Positions 13,301 to 26,900 of a stretch of 64,000 nucleotides of DNA are shown in pieces (position 1 is the first letter of the stretch; the number at the start of each line of letters is the position of its first letter). Below the pieces are notes generated by a model, which saw nothing but the letters and a program-made list of their open reading frames with translations, made no database searches and had not been told where the DNA came from. Made by a program: the position numbers and the translations under genes. Source of the stretch: Sipunculus nudus. Its lineage: Eukaryota > Annelida > Sipuncula > Golfingiida > Sipunculidae. The stretch spans positions 62,442,917 to 62,506,916 of the forward strand of contig CM049319.1 in the NCBI GenBank assembly GCA_026874595.1. The letters run 5' to 3'.

Positions 13301-14901
13301 CTAAATCAGAGTGGAACGGGTGAAGTGTTGCATATCAGCATGGATGTCTGCAGCCAAATTGTGTATGTAGGTTGTGCTACCTACCAAAAAATCCAGAAAG
13401 CGGTCCAAGTTGTATACATATGCAAAATTTAAGGCAGATAAGTCAAACCACTATATTGTATATGAGTGATTTTTGCCCTTGGCAGACAAACAGATGGACG
13501 CTGTGCAAAAAAGGGTTGCAGGTGGCGCCACCAGTTAAGCGTATGATAAAGAGCTTTGTGAGAACTATACACATGCAAAATTTTGGCCCAATTGGTCAAA
13601 CAGTTCCCTAGATATGAGCTTGGATGTCTGCAGCGTAAACTTGATTGTAGGTGGCGCCACCTGTCATAAAATCAGAAAAGCTATCCAGGATGTATAAGCA
13701 TGCAGAATTTCAGGTGAATTAGTCAAACCACTGCAGAGATATGAGTGATTTTAACCCAAGGCAGACGAACAGCTGGACACTGTGCAAACATGGTTGCAGG
13801 TGGCGCCACCATTTTTTGTGTATGTTATAAAGCTCTCCAAGGGCTACATTTGTGCAAAAAAATTTTCCTGATCAATCAAACGGTTCCTGAGATATGAGCT
13901 TGGATGTCTGCAGCGTAAACATAAATGTAGGTGGCGCCACCTGTCATAAAATCAGAAAAGCTATCCAGGATGTATACGCATGCCAAATTTAAGGTGAATT
14001 AGTCAAGTCACTGCAGAGATATGAGTGATTTTAACCCAAGGCAGACAAACAGATGGACACTGTACAAACATGGTTGCAGGTAGCGGCACCATTTTTGGTG
14101 TATGTTATAAAGCTCTCCAAGGGCTACATTTGTGCAAAAGAATTTTCCTGATCGGTCAAACGGTTCCCGAGATATGAGCTTGGATGTCTGCAGCGTAAAC
14201 GTGAATGTAGGTGGCGCCACCTGTCATAAAATCAGATAAGCTATCCAGGATGTATACGCATGCCAAATTTCAGGTGAATTAGTCAAGTCACTGCAGAGAT
14301 ATGAGTGATTTTAACCCAAGGCAGACGAACAGATGGACACTGTGCAAACATGGTTGCAGGTGGCGCCACCATTTTTGGTGTATGTTATAAAGCTCTCCAA
14401 GGGCTACATTTGTGCAAAAGAATTTTCCTGATCGGTCAAACGGTTCCCGAGATATGAGCTTGGATGTCTGCAGCGTCAACGTGAATGTAGGTGGCGCCAC
14501 CTGTCATAAAATCAGAAAAGCTATCCAGGATGTTTGCGCATGCCGAATTTCAGGTGAATTAGTCAAGTCACTGCAGAGATATGAGTGATTTTAACCCAAG
14601 GCAGACGAACAGATGGACACTGTGCAAACATGGTTGCAGGTGGCGCCACCATTTTTGGTGTATGTTATAAAGCTCTCTGAGGGCTACATTTGTGCAAAAA
14701 AATTTTCCTGATCAGTCAAACGGTTCCCGAGATATGTGGGTTTATGTGTGGAAACAGACGCACAAACGGACGCAGAGCGCAGAGGAAAGGTCAGAGGTCA
14801 AAACAAAATCGGGGCGCAGCAGTTCACATGTGACCCGAACATAATCCCGGGTTTCGGAAAATTCCGCCCAGCGGTTACGGAGGAGTTCTCCGGACACCTA
14901 C

Positions 14902-14953
<52 letters not shown>

Positions 14954-17900
14954 CCAGCTGAAAACATAGTATCCGCAAAACTCTGTTTTGGCGGATACAA
15001 TTAAGGAGATACAGTGAAAACAATAACAATTAGTGCATAACACTTGGTGAGTTGGGTTTGCGGGGGGGGGGGGGGGGGGGGGGTGATTGGGGTGGTGATA
15101 TGAGAATAACTGTACACCTGTCACAGCAGGGGATCTCCCCCAGTGACTGTAACAAATCAGAAACCCTGGCATAGCTGACTTCCAGTGACCTGGAGTGGGA
15201 CCCTGCATCTGTAATCAAAGCAAGTGACTACAGAAAAAAAAATCAATAACTAGCTTAATTTTAAAGCTTTAATTTTCAAATTTCAGATTTAGACAAACTA
15301 AATATTTATGTTTACATGCTGTGAAAATTAAATCAATGGTGCTTACAGGAAAAAAATGTGCCATGGTCAAAGTTGGGCAAAATTTAAGGAACTGATTTTT
15401 TTTTTATGCTAATAACTTAAAAAATTTACAAAATTCAGATCTAATTTTCGGTAAACAATTGAATCTTAATTAAACATAGTTATATACTTGAGAAAATAGA
15501 CTCTAGTTTCAAAATTTTTTTAATGTTAAGTGAGTTATTATTTTTCCTGATTTTTTACAAAGTCCATTATGTTTTGGCCCATAACTTAAAGAATTTATAG
15601 TTTACAGACTTAATTTCTTGCATGTACATAGGAACAATATAGAGGAATATTTATGGTAAATATGAGGAAAAACAGATGAGTGGTTTTGATATTAGGCAGT
15701 CCTGAAGTGTGAAAATAGGATTTTAATAAAAAATTGAGGTTTTTCCTTAATTTCTCAAAGGAACGAAGTCGCAAAGACCCAGTTTTCGGCTTGGTAGGAG
15801 ATCTTGTAGACATCTAACATTATGCTGAATTTTGGATTCCTAGGTCTTACGGTTTCAAAACGTGCCACATCTACGGACGGATGGACGGACGGCAAGACAG
15901 ACGGACGGACGACGGACAATGGACCATGACTATAGCTCAGATGACTTATAGTCAGCTGAGCTAAAAATAGATGTGTCTGAATGACAAAATGCGAACTCGA
16001 TCTATGAGTGGTCATTATGCACCCACACATGAAAAATCAGGCCAATATCGGCAGGCATTGCGAAAAAAGGCAGGACATGTGCATATATCATGAAGATTTT
16101 AATTTTCTGAAATTTCTATGATCATGAGCTGTCGTACGGTCAAAATTAAGACAACTGTGAAGAAACGCAAACTTGATCTGTAACTGGTCATTATCTGACA
16201 AGTACAATAAATCAAGTCAATATCTGCAAGCCCTAAGAAAAAAGTCCATACATTTGAATTTTTCATGAAAATTTCTATTTGAACAACTGTTTGATTTTGG
16301 AATGACGGAAGAAAGGAATGAAGAAATGGGTAAAACTATAATCCATGGCCACTTTGTGGCGGGGGCATTAAAATATGTGACCCATGGGTCATGACGCTCA
16401 GCCGACTGACATGTTGACAGTATGTCCTCACACAGGAAACTAATTAAGATAATATAGGTGGCATCATCATTCAAGCATATTAGCTTAAGTTCATCAAGAC
16501 CCATTAGCACACCAAATTTGATGACAATCCAACCAGCCTTTCCTGAGGAACCTGGCGATTTGTGTGTATTTTTCATTACTTCTGGGATGCTCAAACATAC
16601 CCCAAAACTCTGAGAATATAGGTCACAGTGACCAAATTTCAGGTAGTGAAGGGAGAACTTTTGAGCTAGGAATTCTCAGGATGCCAAGTGAGAAGATTCT
16701 TGGTCGAATGGTTATCATTTGTGCTCTACTTTGGTATCAAATTTTCAAATATTCTGGGGTGGGCTTACAAGCCCCATTGCTCAAAGATTATGGGTAACAG
16801 AGAAGTAATTTCATGTTTCCAGGGAGACTTTTACTCCCTCGATTTTAAGTTAGAAGATTCTAGGTCCAAAGGTTATAATTTGTGCCCTGCTTTGGTATCA
16901 AATTTTCAATTATGCTAAGGGTGCTTATAAGCCCCATAGCACAGAGAATATTCGTAACAGAGACCTAATTTCAGGTTTCCAGGGATATTTTTCATTGACC
17001 CCGGCCCTAATAACAGACACTGGCATCTTTGAAGGTCTCAAAAATAGAGAGAAAATGCATAAAAATTGGAAAAAATCCAGGTAACGCCACCAGTCTGCAA
17101 GAACTGATGAAATACTCCATGATAAATATGCATGCAAAGAATCATGGCAATCAATGAACTATTTGTTGAGATACTTGAGCTTTTGTATCAAATTTTCCAT
17201 TATTCTTTTGGGTACTTCGGAGCCCCATAGCTCGAAGAATATGGGTAACAGAGACCTATTTCCAGGTTTTCAAGGTAAATTTTCATGGATCTCCCTGGAT
17301 GACAAGTTAGAAGATTCCAGGTCCAGTGGATACGATTTGTGCCCTGTTAACGGACAGACATCCGGATGGCCGGACGGCCAACGGATAAAGGGTGATCGCT
17401 ATAGCTCAGAAGACTTACAGTCAGCTGAGGTAAAAACAGGAGCTGAATAAATTCTGTTTATTACACTTTGCACATAATAATGCTGAAAAGTCTAAAATTA
17501 TATACATAAATACATAAAATCAACATACAACTCATAACAAAATTTCAAAACCAAAACTGAATTAAAAACTGTGTTTAACTATTTACACAAATATGCAACC
17601 AAAACAAAGTGCAATACAATTTTCAATAAATAACATGCAAAAATATAAGAGAAAACATTGTATGTTACACGTTTGCGTTACATTATTACACCATGCATAC
17701 ACAGTAATAACACTTACTCCTCTTCTGTCAGACCTGGAGGAAAATTAAAATTTATTTTGTGATTTGTTTCAATTATAAAACTATAAGAACAGATAATTAA
17801 CCTACATAATTTCATTACATAATTTCATAATAAATATTTTCATACAAATTTTATAAATAATCATGGGCACATATATTAAGTTTTCTTCTGCAAATTTTAA

Positions 17901-20900
17901 ATTACTGAAAACACAGAACATGATTTCTAGATTGGTAACAAGGGCCTAGAGACACAAATAGTACCAAGCCATTTGTTTAACTTGGAAAGTGTGGCATCAG
18001 TGATACCAAGCAGGGGCTGGACAGACAGAAGGACGGACAGACAGATATATGGCCCGACAGATGCAGACCATTTAAGTAGACTAATAAAATAATTTAATTC
18101 ATACACTGCATATGTTTAGACACAGATATATACAAATAAATGTTATGTATTGAGTTCTTCAGAGAAATTCAAGAAATGGCAAGCTAAAAACAAATCAAAA
18201 GTGAAACAGTGAATATGTAATTAAGCCAATGTGTCCATATACATGGAATCATTATGTAAATGTATTACAGTTGTAGTCATTTGCATACATTCAACTCTGA
18301 TCAAATGACCGCACCTGGATACAGTCACATGATCACTTTACCATGATCATGTGACTTTGCTTGTATGGTAACATGATAGGGTTTTCTGGTTAAATGAAGA
18401 TTTGATTTTAGTGCATGTTACTTTAATCTCTTCTCACAGACCATAAGGATGTAAAATTGATCAAATATTTGTGAAATGAAAACAGGACTGACCTGGAGCT
18501 GACCAGTGGTGATGGTGGAATGTCCAGTAGTTTTTTAAATAAATGTGTGCTGACCACTTGACCCTCATTGTCTGCCTGGAAAAAACAGAGCAGCGATTGA
18601 AAATAAGAATTGTGCTTTTATGGTTCATTTATCCGGGTTTTTTTTACCATTTTTCTCACCAAAATGTGTTTTTTCAAAAGAATGGGAATAATCATGATTC
18701 AGTAGGGAATTTAATAAAGAGTACTTGAGTCCAGAATTTGGAATCAAGTACTATGCAGATCTGAATATTACTGCAAACCTAGCTTGAGTCTATATTTATT
18801 TATAAACTTTAGGGCTTTTAACCTGGCTGTGCTGGTCATTTTAACAGAGGCCTGTCATGTTTCTGTAACTACATATAAACTGATTACACATAAAATACCT
18901 GATTTTGTGCCAAAGGTCAAATTATAGATATTTTGCACCAGTAAACATATGTCCATTTATTTCTCTAGTGTTTCTATGGAAATGAGCATATGAGCTTGAG
19001 CTTGAATCAGGTTTTGCTATTAGGTATTTGAGCAGGGCTTTTGGGAACATGAAGGTGTCTGTGCTGCTTAAAATTTCCTTTGAAAGCTCAGTTTCAGGGT
19101 CCAAATGGATGCATGAATTTCTGGTTGTTGGACTGAGAGTATCATGGCTGAGTCTTGTAGCAGGCACTGACCATTTCTGTCTGCCTCTAACCAGTCAATC
19201 TACCTCTAACCAGTCAGTCTACCTCTAACCAGTCAGTCTACCTCTAACAAGTCAATTTTGTTAACACAGTGCTGACAACAAACCTTTACATTTCACTATA
19301 ACCAAACTATTATTAAAATATACACAAAATCTAATCATTAGGCATAAAAGGTGTAGTTCTCAGGCATACATGCGTCAATTTAAACCCCCCTCATCAAAAA
19401 GTTTTATTTTGTTTTCTATAGAAACTTACAAATTTTGAGCTCATCGACATTTCTTTCAAGAAGATAAATTAATACAATTTTGATAAGAATTTTTTTTATT
19501 TGGGGTGCTTTTACCAGATTAGCAAACAATTCTGTTTTTACCATGCTTATCCCTGATCACATGACATTTTTATTAAAACATAATACAAAAAAGGGTTAAA
19601 AAAAATCACCCTCACCTGATTTCAGAAAAAAGTGACTGAGAACCAAAACGTTTTTATTTTGGCCTAATCAAGAAATGATATGATACTGAGATAAAATATT
19701 ATAGTAAAATATGTTCAATTTTACATTACGCTTCCCTACAATTGGTTTAGGGACAGTCCAAAAACCTGATGTGACCCTCAGAAGTTTTAGTCTGAGTATC
19801 GCAGACTTCCTAATTATTCTTCCTATTGAAAGCCCTACTGAGTCTAAAATTTGAGTCCAATTTAAGCCCTAGAACAAAGTAAGGGTGAAATCCCTACCTC
19901 CCACAATCTGGATCCTGGACGTGCGCAGTAGGCCCTGAGTTTGTCATCACCAGTGTGGGAGAGGAAACAACTTCCAAAGGCTCCATCCCTGTGCAGTAGG
20001 AAGTAAAAAGGTGACACACATACAGACTGAATGACACATTTTTTATATTTCCTAAAATATTAAAAAAAAAATTGCTTATTCTTATTTAGCTGTTATATTT
20101 ATTTAAAGTTCAAATATTTGCCTCACATTTTCTTTTGAGAAGCTGAACCCCTTCTTGCTGCTGATGTGCCCTTTAAAAAACTATGTTTAGGGGTGACATA
20201 AAAGCGGACCGAACTGTCTCACTAGTGAAGCTTGCCTTGCTAGCTATGCGGTTGGTACGCCGGACTTGTGCGCCACCAAAATGGGTTTGAATCCGGGATC
20301 TGCCCAATGTTTTCCCCTGGAAAATTTGTCTTGGTAACAATTATTTACCACTGAACATTTTTAAAACCTTTCTATACTTATACAAAGTAAAGTACAAGTA
20401 AACAAGTGACCCGTGGGTCATGACGCTCAGCCGACTGACATGTTGACAATATGTCCTCGCACAGACAACTAATTAAGATAATGTAGGTGGCATCATCATT
20501 CATGCATATTAGCTTAAGTTCATCAAGACCCATAAGCACAACAAATCTGATGACAAAGCAACTGGCCTTTCATAAGGAATCTGGCAATTTGTGTGTATTT
20601 TGCATTATTTTGTGGGGTGCTCAAACATACCCCAAAACTCTGAGAATATAGGTCACTGTGACCAAATTTCAGGTTTCTGGGGAGAACTTTTGAGGAACTC
20701 TCAGGTTGTCAAGTTAGAAGATTCAGGGCCCAAAGGTTATGATTTGTGCCCTACTTTGGTATCAAATTTTCAATTATTGTCAGGGGGGCTTTTGACCACA
20801 TCTTTTAAGGTCTCAAAAATAGAGAAAAAAATCTATGCAAAGAATCATGGTGATCAATGCATTAGTTGTTCAGATACTTGAGCTTTTGTATCAAATTTTT

Positions 20901-23900
20901 CATTATTCATGGGGATCCTTCGGAGCCCAATAGCTTGAAGTTTATTGGTAACAGAGACTTAATTCCATGTTTCCAAGGAGACTTTTCATCAGCCTCCCTG
21001 CATGTCAAGAAAGAAGATTCTAGGTTCAGTTGTTATGATTTGTGCCCTGTTAACAGATGATCGCATTTTTTAAGGTCTCTAAAATAGAGAGAAAAAAAAT
21101 ACAGGTGGCGCCACTAGTCTGCAAAAACTGATGAAACACTCCATGATCAATATCCATGCAAAGAATCATGTTGATCAATGCATAAGTTGTTCAGATACTT
21201 GAACCTTTGTATCAATTTTTCATTATTCTGAGGGATACTTCACAACCCCTTAGCTTAAAGAATATAGATAACAGAGACCTAATTTAGAGGTTCCAAGGAG
21301 ACTTTTCATGGACCTCTCTGGATGTAAAGTGAGAAGATTCCAAGTCCAGTGGTTACGATTTTGTGCCCTGTTAACAGATCACCACAGCTTTTAAGGTCTC
21401 AAAAATAGAGAAAAAAAAATGGCAAAAAATTGAAAAAATACAGGTGGCGCCAACAGTCTGCAGAAACTGATGGTACGCTCCATGATCAATATCAATGCAA
21501 GGAATCATGGTGATCAATGCATTAATTGTTCAGATACTTGGGCTTTTGTATCAAATTTTTTGGGGGTACTTAGGAGCCCCATAGCTTGAAGAATATGGGT
21601 AACAGAGACCTAATTCCAGGTTTCCAAGGAGATTTTTCATGGATCTCTTTGGATGTTAAATAAGGATTACAGGTCCAGTGGTTAAGATTTGTGCCTTGTT
21701 AAAGGACAGACGGCTGGACAGCCAGACGGCCGGATGGATGATGGACAAAGAGTGATCGCTATAGCTCAGATGACTTACAGTCAGCTGAGCTAAAATGAAA
21801 CCATTAGTCCTCATTCCCCTCTGAAATTTGTACAAAAGCATTAAAGTTTTCTTAATTTAAAAGAAATAACCTTGTTTTTTGGGTTATACTGAAGAATCAA
21901 CTTCACATGTATTCATCATATCTTCAGATAAAAAAAATGAAATCAGGTGCAAATGGTCCAAGTTGGGTACAGCTGACACAGGCAGTTAGATAAATTCTAC
22001 AAATCACTGAAAATCAAATGTTAACTGAAATACCACAGTCAGACTCACCTTGGTTTCTTGCCAATCTGCACAAATTTCTCCCTGCAAAAAAGTAAATGCA
22101 TTACATTCTTGCAAACAATATGATTAACTATAAGATCGCTTCAATTTTGTGGTTCATTGGCAGATGATTTTTATTTGGCCGCCACCGTGGACACTTCTAA
22201 TAATCTGGCGGATAAACTACTCAGAATTGTGGTATGATATAGCCTGGTGGTTAAGGTGGTGGACTTTGGAGCTGAAGGACCCTGGTCTGAACCCCACTGA
22301 TGTCTGAATGGGATAATGGTATAATCTTGTTATAAACACAAGGGTTAGCTATAATGTCTTAATGACAGGTTATGACTTCTGGAGTTTTCTTAGTCCCAAG
22401 CATATAATGAACCTGAAATCCAGAAGACTTAAAAGATCATTCACAGATATTTGTTGTGACTTTGCAACTTGTATGCTAAAAACGGAACCAGGTGTAAGAC
22501 AGGATTATTGGCATTTACCATAAACTTCACCATTATTAACGGCTACTTCGTCATTTTTAAACTGGGTTAGTATGTGCTTGGGAAAACAACAACAAGCCAT
22601 GTAGGACAAAAAAAGGCATAAATCGGCCAGGATTTATTTACAGAATAAATAGAATCTTCAGAAAGTGGTACAATTAAATTATAAACATTTAGTTTATCCT
22701 GAACACAAGACAGTTCAAGGCAAAGTAACTGTAGTTGATACACCTCGTAACTGTAGTTGATACACCTCGTAACTGTAGTTGATACACCTCTAAACTGTAG
22801 TTGATACACCTCGTAACTGTAGTTGAAACACCTCGTCACTGTAGTTGATACACCTTGTAACTGTAGTTGATACACCTCGTAACTGTAGTTGATACACCTC
22901 GTAACTGTAGTTGATACACCTTGTAACTGTAGTTGATACACCTCGTAACTGTAGTTGAATCACCTCGTAACTGTAGTTGATACACCTCGTAACTGTAGTT
23001 GATACACCTTGTAACAGTAGTTGATACACTTGGTAACTGTAGTTGATACACCTCGTAAATGTAGTTGATACACCTTGTAACTGTAGTTGACACACCTCAT
23101 TACTGTAGTTGATACACCTTGTACCTGTAGTTGATACACCTCGTAACTGTAGTTGATACACCTCATAACTGTAGTTGATACACCTTGTAACTGTAGTTGA
23201 TACACCTTGTTATTGTAGTTGATACACCTCGTAACTGTAGTTGAAACACCTGGCCTTTTTGTGTGCTACATCAGTACAAAGCAGTGCCTTTGTTGTTTCT
23301 TTGGCAAAATTGTCTATTAAACAGTGGGGACAGGCAAGGAAAAAAAGTTTACTGGACCCTATATATCCTTACTGTATCCCTCATTTATACTTGAAACTTC
23401 TGTTTACATTAATGTTTGAAAACAATGAGCTTTGCACACATTTTACTAATGTCTAAATTCTTACAGGGTTGCTCACATGGAAATAGATAACAGAATGATT
23501 AATCATTCTTTTATTCAACATAAAATAAAAAATACTTGCATAATTCCTACAAAAACACAATCTGGATCAGACCCTGTAATAATTAGAATATGGACAGACA
23601 ACAAGCAACTACAGGTATCTGGCGAATCACAAAGGTACGGATAAAATGAGGCATCAAATCTCTTCTAACGTGACAGCCCTCCAAATCTGTGACATCAGAG
23701 ATGCCTATATATCACACGACACATGGATGGACAGAAACTAAAGATCAATGTAGGTGTCACCACCAGTCATGAATGTAAGTTATGCGATTCTAAATCTATG
23801 AACATGTAAAATTTTAGGTTGATACGTCAAACCACTCCTGAGATAAATGCATAAAGGTATTTTACAAATACATGAATATAGATGGCGCCAACTGCCTTGT

Positions 23901-26900
23901 GTATGAGAAAGCTATCAAAGATGGATGCACATGCCACATTTTAGGTTAATACATTGAACAACACCTTAGATATGAGTGATTTTCACCCAAACCAAACATA
24001 TGGATGCCACATAAAAATGATTGAAGAGGGCACCACCAGTTTAGTATGAGAAGGAGGTATCCAAGATCTATGGACATGCACCATTTCAGCCCAATAAATA
24101 GAAGAGCACCTGATATGGGCTTTTAACAGAAATATGCACAGATGGCAAGCACAAGGATGAATGCCACACAACAATGATTGCATGTAGTGCAACCAGTCTT
24201 GAGTATGAGATGGAGGTATCCAAGACTTATGGATATGCACAATTTCAGCTGAAAACATTTAACCACTCCTGAGATATGGGCCATTATCACAAAGACACCA
24301 AGATTCATACAGCATGAAAAGGATTTAAGGTGGCGCCACCTGTCTTTGTTAGACACCAGTTCACATGTGACCTAATAATTATTAAGAAAGATCAGTCCAA
24401 GGGTCTCAGAAGAGTTCTTTGTAGATAACTACAGCAGTGGTGGCAGCAGAACCCATATGGTATCTGCAAAACTCTGCTTTGGTGGATACAACAATGGCAC
24501 CGCAATGTGGAGCATCCCCTCGCACAGGGCATGATTTAATTGGGTATTGCATAATGTGAAAATAAGGTGGGCAGCTCTCTGAGGTTGACCTTTGCTCCTG
24601 TGACCTCAAACTAAATAGGGTTCTTCATCCATGGGTAGGTGAGCCATATGAGCAAGATCAGTAACACTGACAGGTGTTGTTCAAATGATTAGGCCTAAAA
24701 TGGGTCCACAAGCCTTTTCAAGGAGTGTGCACTGTGGCCATGACCTTTGACTCTGTGACCTCAAAACTGATAGCGTTCTTTATCCATGGGTGGATGAGCT
24801 ATATTTGCAAGATGTTTGGTTTTTTGGCTTAAAATAGGCCCACAAGTTTTTTCAAGAAGTGGGCCCTGTGGCTGTGACCTTTGATTGTGTGACATCAAAA
24901 TTGATAGGGGTCTTCATCCATGGCTGTGTGGGTCATATGTGCAAGATGAAAGGTATTGGTCAAGGAGTTAGGCTTTAAATGGGTCCACCAACTTTTTTTA
25001 AGAAGTGGGCCTTTTGGCTGTGACTTTGACCCTGTGACCTCAAAATTGATAGGGTTCTTCATCCATGGGTAGGTGAGCCATATGAGCAAGATGAAAGAAT
25101 TTGGTCAAAAAGTTAAGCTTTAAATGGGTCCACAAGCTTTTTCAAGAAGTGGGCCTTAAGGCTGTGATCTCTGACCCCGTGACCTCAAAATTGATAGGGT
25201 TATTCATCCATGGGTGGGTTAGCCATATTTGCAAGATCATGAAAGGTTTTGGTCAAACAGTGGCTTAAAATGGGTCCACATGCTTTTTCAAGAAGTGGGC
25301 CCTGTGGCTATTGCCTTTGACTCCGTGACCTCAAAATCATTAAGGGTCTTCATCCATGGGTAGATGATCTATATTTACAAGATGAAAAGTTTTGTCAAAA
25401 GATTTGGCTTAAAATGGGTCCACATGCTTTCTCAAGAAGTGGGCCCTGTGGCCATGATCTTTGATCCCATGACCTCAAAATTGATAGGGGTCTTCATCTA
25501 TGGGTGGGTGAGCCATATGTGCAAGACAAAGTTTTGGTCAAACAGTTTTGCTTGAAATCGATCCACAAGCCAATTTCAGACGGACAGACAGACCGCCTGA
25601 CAGATGCATGAATGATCTTGAGGCCTTACTATATCCTTTTTGCACCTTCATTGTGAGGGGATAATAATTATTAGGCAATGCAGGGGCAGTGCTTACCCAG
25701 TATAGCTGGACCTCCCTTAAAAGCACTATAAAGAAACCAACAAGCACTAAGATAAGGTTATTTATATAAAACTTACTTATCTGTATAACACAGGTATGTT
25801 TTAGTCTGTGTTGACACCAGCAGTCTGTTCTTCTGAGCGTCTAACTGGATGATGGGTGAATCCAATCGCATAAGAATCTCTGATGACATCTGTACCAGTG
25901 TCTTGACCTACAAATGATTATCAAGTTCTCTGTGACGCCAGAAAAGCAAAACAGTGAAATTTGTTCTTATGGCCACCTCTCTATTACAAGTACGTAAAGG
26001 AACTTAAAAACATATGTTCTATGGCTGTGTTCTTTTAAATCAAAGATGTTTTTTATTCTCCCAGGTTATTTCTTTATTCATTCTCCTTATGCAACACATA
26101 ATTCCTTGTTTTTTTTTTCACTGATTACTGTCAAGGCCAAACACAGTGATACTGTCTCCTCTTTTTAGAGTTTAATGTTGAATATAATCCCTTTAATTTC
26201 TAAATTACCAAAAGACTTTACTAATATTAACTCAAATGTCTGCATTCTTCACAGTTATTATTTCCTTTTGATGTTTCCACATAACTAAAACATTCCTACA
26301 CAGGAACAAACAAATTAAAGTTAAATGAAATCTCCTGAATATCTAGATAACCTGATATTTTAGATAAGTTTAATCTAACATAACATGAGGTTAATTTCTG
26401 TTTATTTCCTTGCATGTACCAGAAAATACAGAGAGATGGTTTTATAAGGGACCCAGTTTATTGTATTTATTGGCTATGCAAGAAAGGTAAATGTTCATAC
26501 CTGTTTGGGTGTGTGTTTTGATGTGTGTTTGTTCACAACAACTCATGCAATCATGAATGGAATCTCATCATCATGAATGAAATTTTCAGGGCATTATGGG
26601 AATAGGCCAATGAAGAATTGAGCAGATACACATGATCTGGATCAGGTACATCACCAAATAATATTCACAAATGTAAAGTCACTAATGCATGAATTAACCT
26701 AGGAATATGGTCCAAATAAGTGAAATGTAATCAAGGTTTTGGGAGCATCCAACAATAGGGTCCCCAAACATGGCAGAGGCTTGTATTCTTTATAATGCAG
26801 ATTTTTAGTGTATTTTACAAGAAATATCTTGATAAATAATAATAACAACCTTTGATGATGCAAAGTTGGCCAGTGTTACCAGGCCCCTGCTATCACCAGC

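Larger units (their letters stand above)
13261..15000 (-). mobile_element. Family F1 non-autonomous Helitron2/Helentron-like element (HINE)
   Basis: Read on the minus strand: 5' end TTGTATCCGCCAAAACAGAG, forming a hairpin with a second GCGGATAC; a CGG microsatellite; about five 280-bp tandem units (about 13.33-14.73 kb), each with two GGTGGCGCCACC palindromes; then the inverted repeat of the 5' end (13291-13312), a 7-bp-stem hairpin GTAGTCG-CTTGT-CGACTAC, and CTAG 11 nt later. Insertion left no clear target duplication and fits a T-T or A-T junction. It encodes no protein. Confidence 0.75.
12316..15966 (-). mobile_element. Family G element interrupted by an F1 element
   Basis: Same termini and sequence as 7583-9412. 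The two parts, 12316-13260 and 15001-15966, together give about 1.91 kb, the size of the sister copy. The 1740 bases between them are the F1 element. The high end carries an ACGG-rich stretch, then CTATAGCTCAGATGACTTATAGTCAGCTGAGCTAAAAA. Confidence 0.85.
17437..20183. other. HPS5 intron sequence around exons 9 and 10
   Basis: Outside the exons this holds a 12-bp-arm inverted repeat at 18324-18355 and a 19-bp tandem repeat at about 19183-19255 (TCTACCTCTAACCAGTCAG, four copies). Otherwise nothing recognised. Confidence 0.5.

Noticed and set aside
13261-15000. Simple TIR MITE interpretation of F1
   Set aside because: The inverted repeat is terminal on one side and subterminal, before a hairpin, on the other, and no target duplication is shared by both copies.
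14736-15208. Poly-Gly / poly-Pro open frames
   Set aside because: They read through the CGG microsatellite and a poly-G run within repeats.
22567-23205. Four overlapping open frames encoding YQLQLRGVSTTVTRCINYSYEV-type repeats
   Set aside because: They are the three frames of one 22-bp minisatellite; the period in residues equals the period in bases.
22725-23250. CRISPR array
   Set aside because: Contiguous units without spacers, in an animal intron.
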